Source of the DNA: Nostoc sp. JL33
GTDB taxonomy: Bacteria > Cyanobacteriota > Cyanobacteriia > Cyanobacteriales > Nostocaceae
Assembly: GCF_017114985.1 (NCBI RefSeq)
Contig: NZ_JABXKP010000049.1
Location: 124,001-188,000, forward strand
DNA length: 64,000 nt
Direction: 5' to 3'
How positions within the stretch are numbered: position 1 is the first letter of the stretch; every line of letters begins with the position of its first letter. The notes beneath the pieces were generated by a model. The model was not told where the DNA came from. It was given only the letters and a program-made list of their open reading frames with translations, and did not search any database. The translations under genes were made by a program, and so were the position numbers. Positions 63,406 through 64,000 of this stretch are shown piece by piece.

Positions 63406-63966
63406 ACCCGTAACGAAGACGACTTATAGATACTGTGAATCTCACCCTTTAAACCCTGGTTTGGCGTTGCTTTCCCGCCCTGCAATCAATTGCAAACTCA
63501 AAAATCTTCTTTAATATTCTCCATATTTAAAAATACTTGCTCTATACCTAGTGGGGTCAAGCCCTAACAGTTGCTTCCTTTACCCCTTACCGAATTTTAG
63601 ATTTTAAATTTCGGAAAATGGAATTGTTGGGCGTTGCCTAAGAAGAGAAGATTCTTGCGTTCCATTATTTAAAAAGGTCTAAAGCCCCCGAATTTATACT
63701 CGCTCCGCGTGGTTCTTGCTACGTGGAATAAATCTAAAATCTAAAATCTGAAATTAAATGACAGAGCAAGTGACTTAATTGCTCTTTTCAATCTAAAATC
63801 TAAAATCTAAAATCTAAAATCTAAAATTGTGTGACCCTTTTCCCTTTCCGCCTCTTTGGTAATAAATTAGACTTTACAAACATCCTCTTAGACGACAAGT
63901 TTACTGATATAGTAGCTGATACCCGTCGCTACTTGGCGATTTCTGATTATTCCAGAGGTATTATTT
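63406..63966. other. Intergenic region with AATCTAA heptamer runs
   Basis: Repeats at about 63728-63760 and 63789-63828 (TCTAAAA units). No ORF until the gene start at 63967. Confidence 0.6.
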
Positions 63967-64000
63967 ATGAAACGCTTAATTTACATTATCCCCGTTACTG
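63967..64000 (+). CDS. Start of a gene cut by the window edge
   Basis: ATG at 63967 with AGAGG about 9 bases upstream, then KRLIYIIPVT, a basic and hydrophobic start that fits a signal peptide. Only 11 codons are visible, so the product cannot be named. Confidence 0.45.
   Translation, partial: MKRLIYIIPVT

Overview
The window reads as chromosomal DNA of a filamentous cyanobacterium of the Nostocales (Nostoc/Anabaena type). Direct signs are the many GCGATCGC (HIP1) sites, heptanucleotide runs such as repeated AATCTAA in spacers, GC-rich interspersed palindromes, and a gene set that includes kaiABC, three AvaK-like (akinete marker) genes, Ycf20, the photosystem II S4 protein, a red chlorophyll catabolite reductase homologue, cobL and ispH. 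No rRNA, tRNA or CRISPR array was recognised.

Layout. 1-852: 3' end of a probable caspase-like protein with a DUF4384-type tail. 1296-4586: three PRC-barrel/DUF2382 genes. 4751-6723: a Kir-type potassium channel, a doubtful small ORF, and an ExoD-family membrane protein. 6728-7253: a four-unit array of about 147 bp, each unit with a terminator-like hairpin reading to the minus strand; this may be a tandem small-RNA array. 7638-13130: an exported protein, an SDR oxidoreductase, the PSII S4 protein, an integrase relic cut by a MITE, an orphan Phd-like antitoxin, a GNAT/membrane-protein pair and a small conserved protein. 13422-22395: a TolC-family channel with an 18-residue repeat, the circadian operon kaiABC (short KaiA), and a divergent hybrid kinase with CBS-like input and degenerate receivers. 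22512-30778: GT39 glycosyltransferase, lipoprotein, ycf20-glycerate kinase pair, PD-(D/E)XK-like protein, cupin, hisS.

30779-36600 is the degraded, accessory part: an hsdS relic, a frameshifted retropepsin-like protease translationally coupled to a small partner, a 9-copy 21-bp tandem repeat, an aldehyde dehydrogenase lacking its catalytic cysteine, and an intact RCC reductase gene with a gutted paralogue on the other side of an NmrA-type gene. 36915-48850: PQQ-type sugar dehydrogenase, pbpC and a divergent alpha-2-macroglobulin lipoprotein gene, and a coupled pair of unknown genes. 48954-58234: a membrane-anchored NACHT-like/HEAT-repeat NTPase, cobL, a type II toxin-antitoxin pair, ispH, an SGNH hydrolase, an ammonium transporter with an NtcA-type site, and a YnfA protein. 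58690-63405: a large GAF/CHASE3/PAS hybrid kinase. A gene start is cut by the right edge.

A recurring theme is that spacer-type short repeats occur inside reading frames (GT39, PBP1C, alpha-2-macroglobulin N-terminus, RCC reductase C-terminus, glycerate kinase start). The best candidates for undescribed biology are the 147-bp hairpin array, the small protein-retropepsin unit, the membrane NACHT-HEAT protein, and the hybrid kinase beside kaiABC. All function calls come from reading the sequence; no database search was run.
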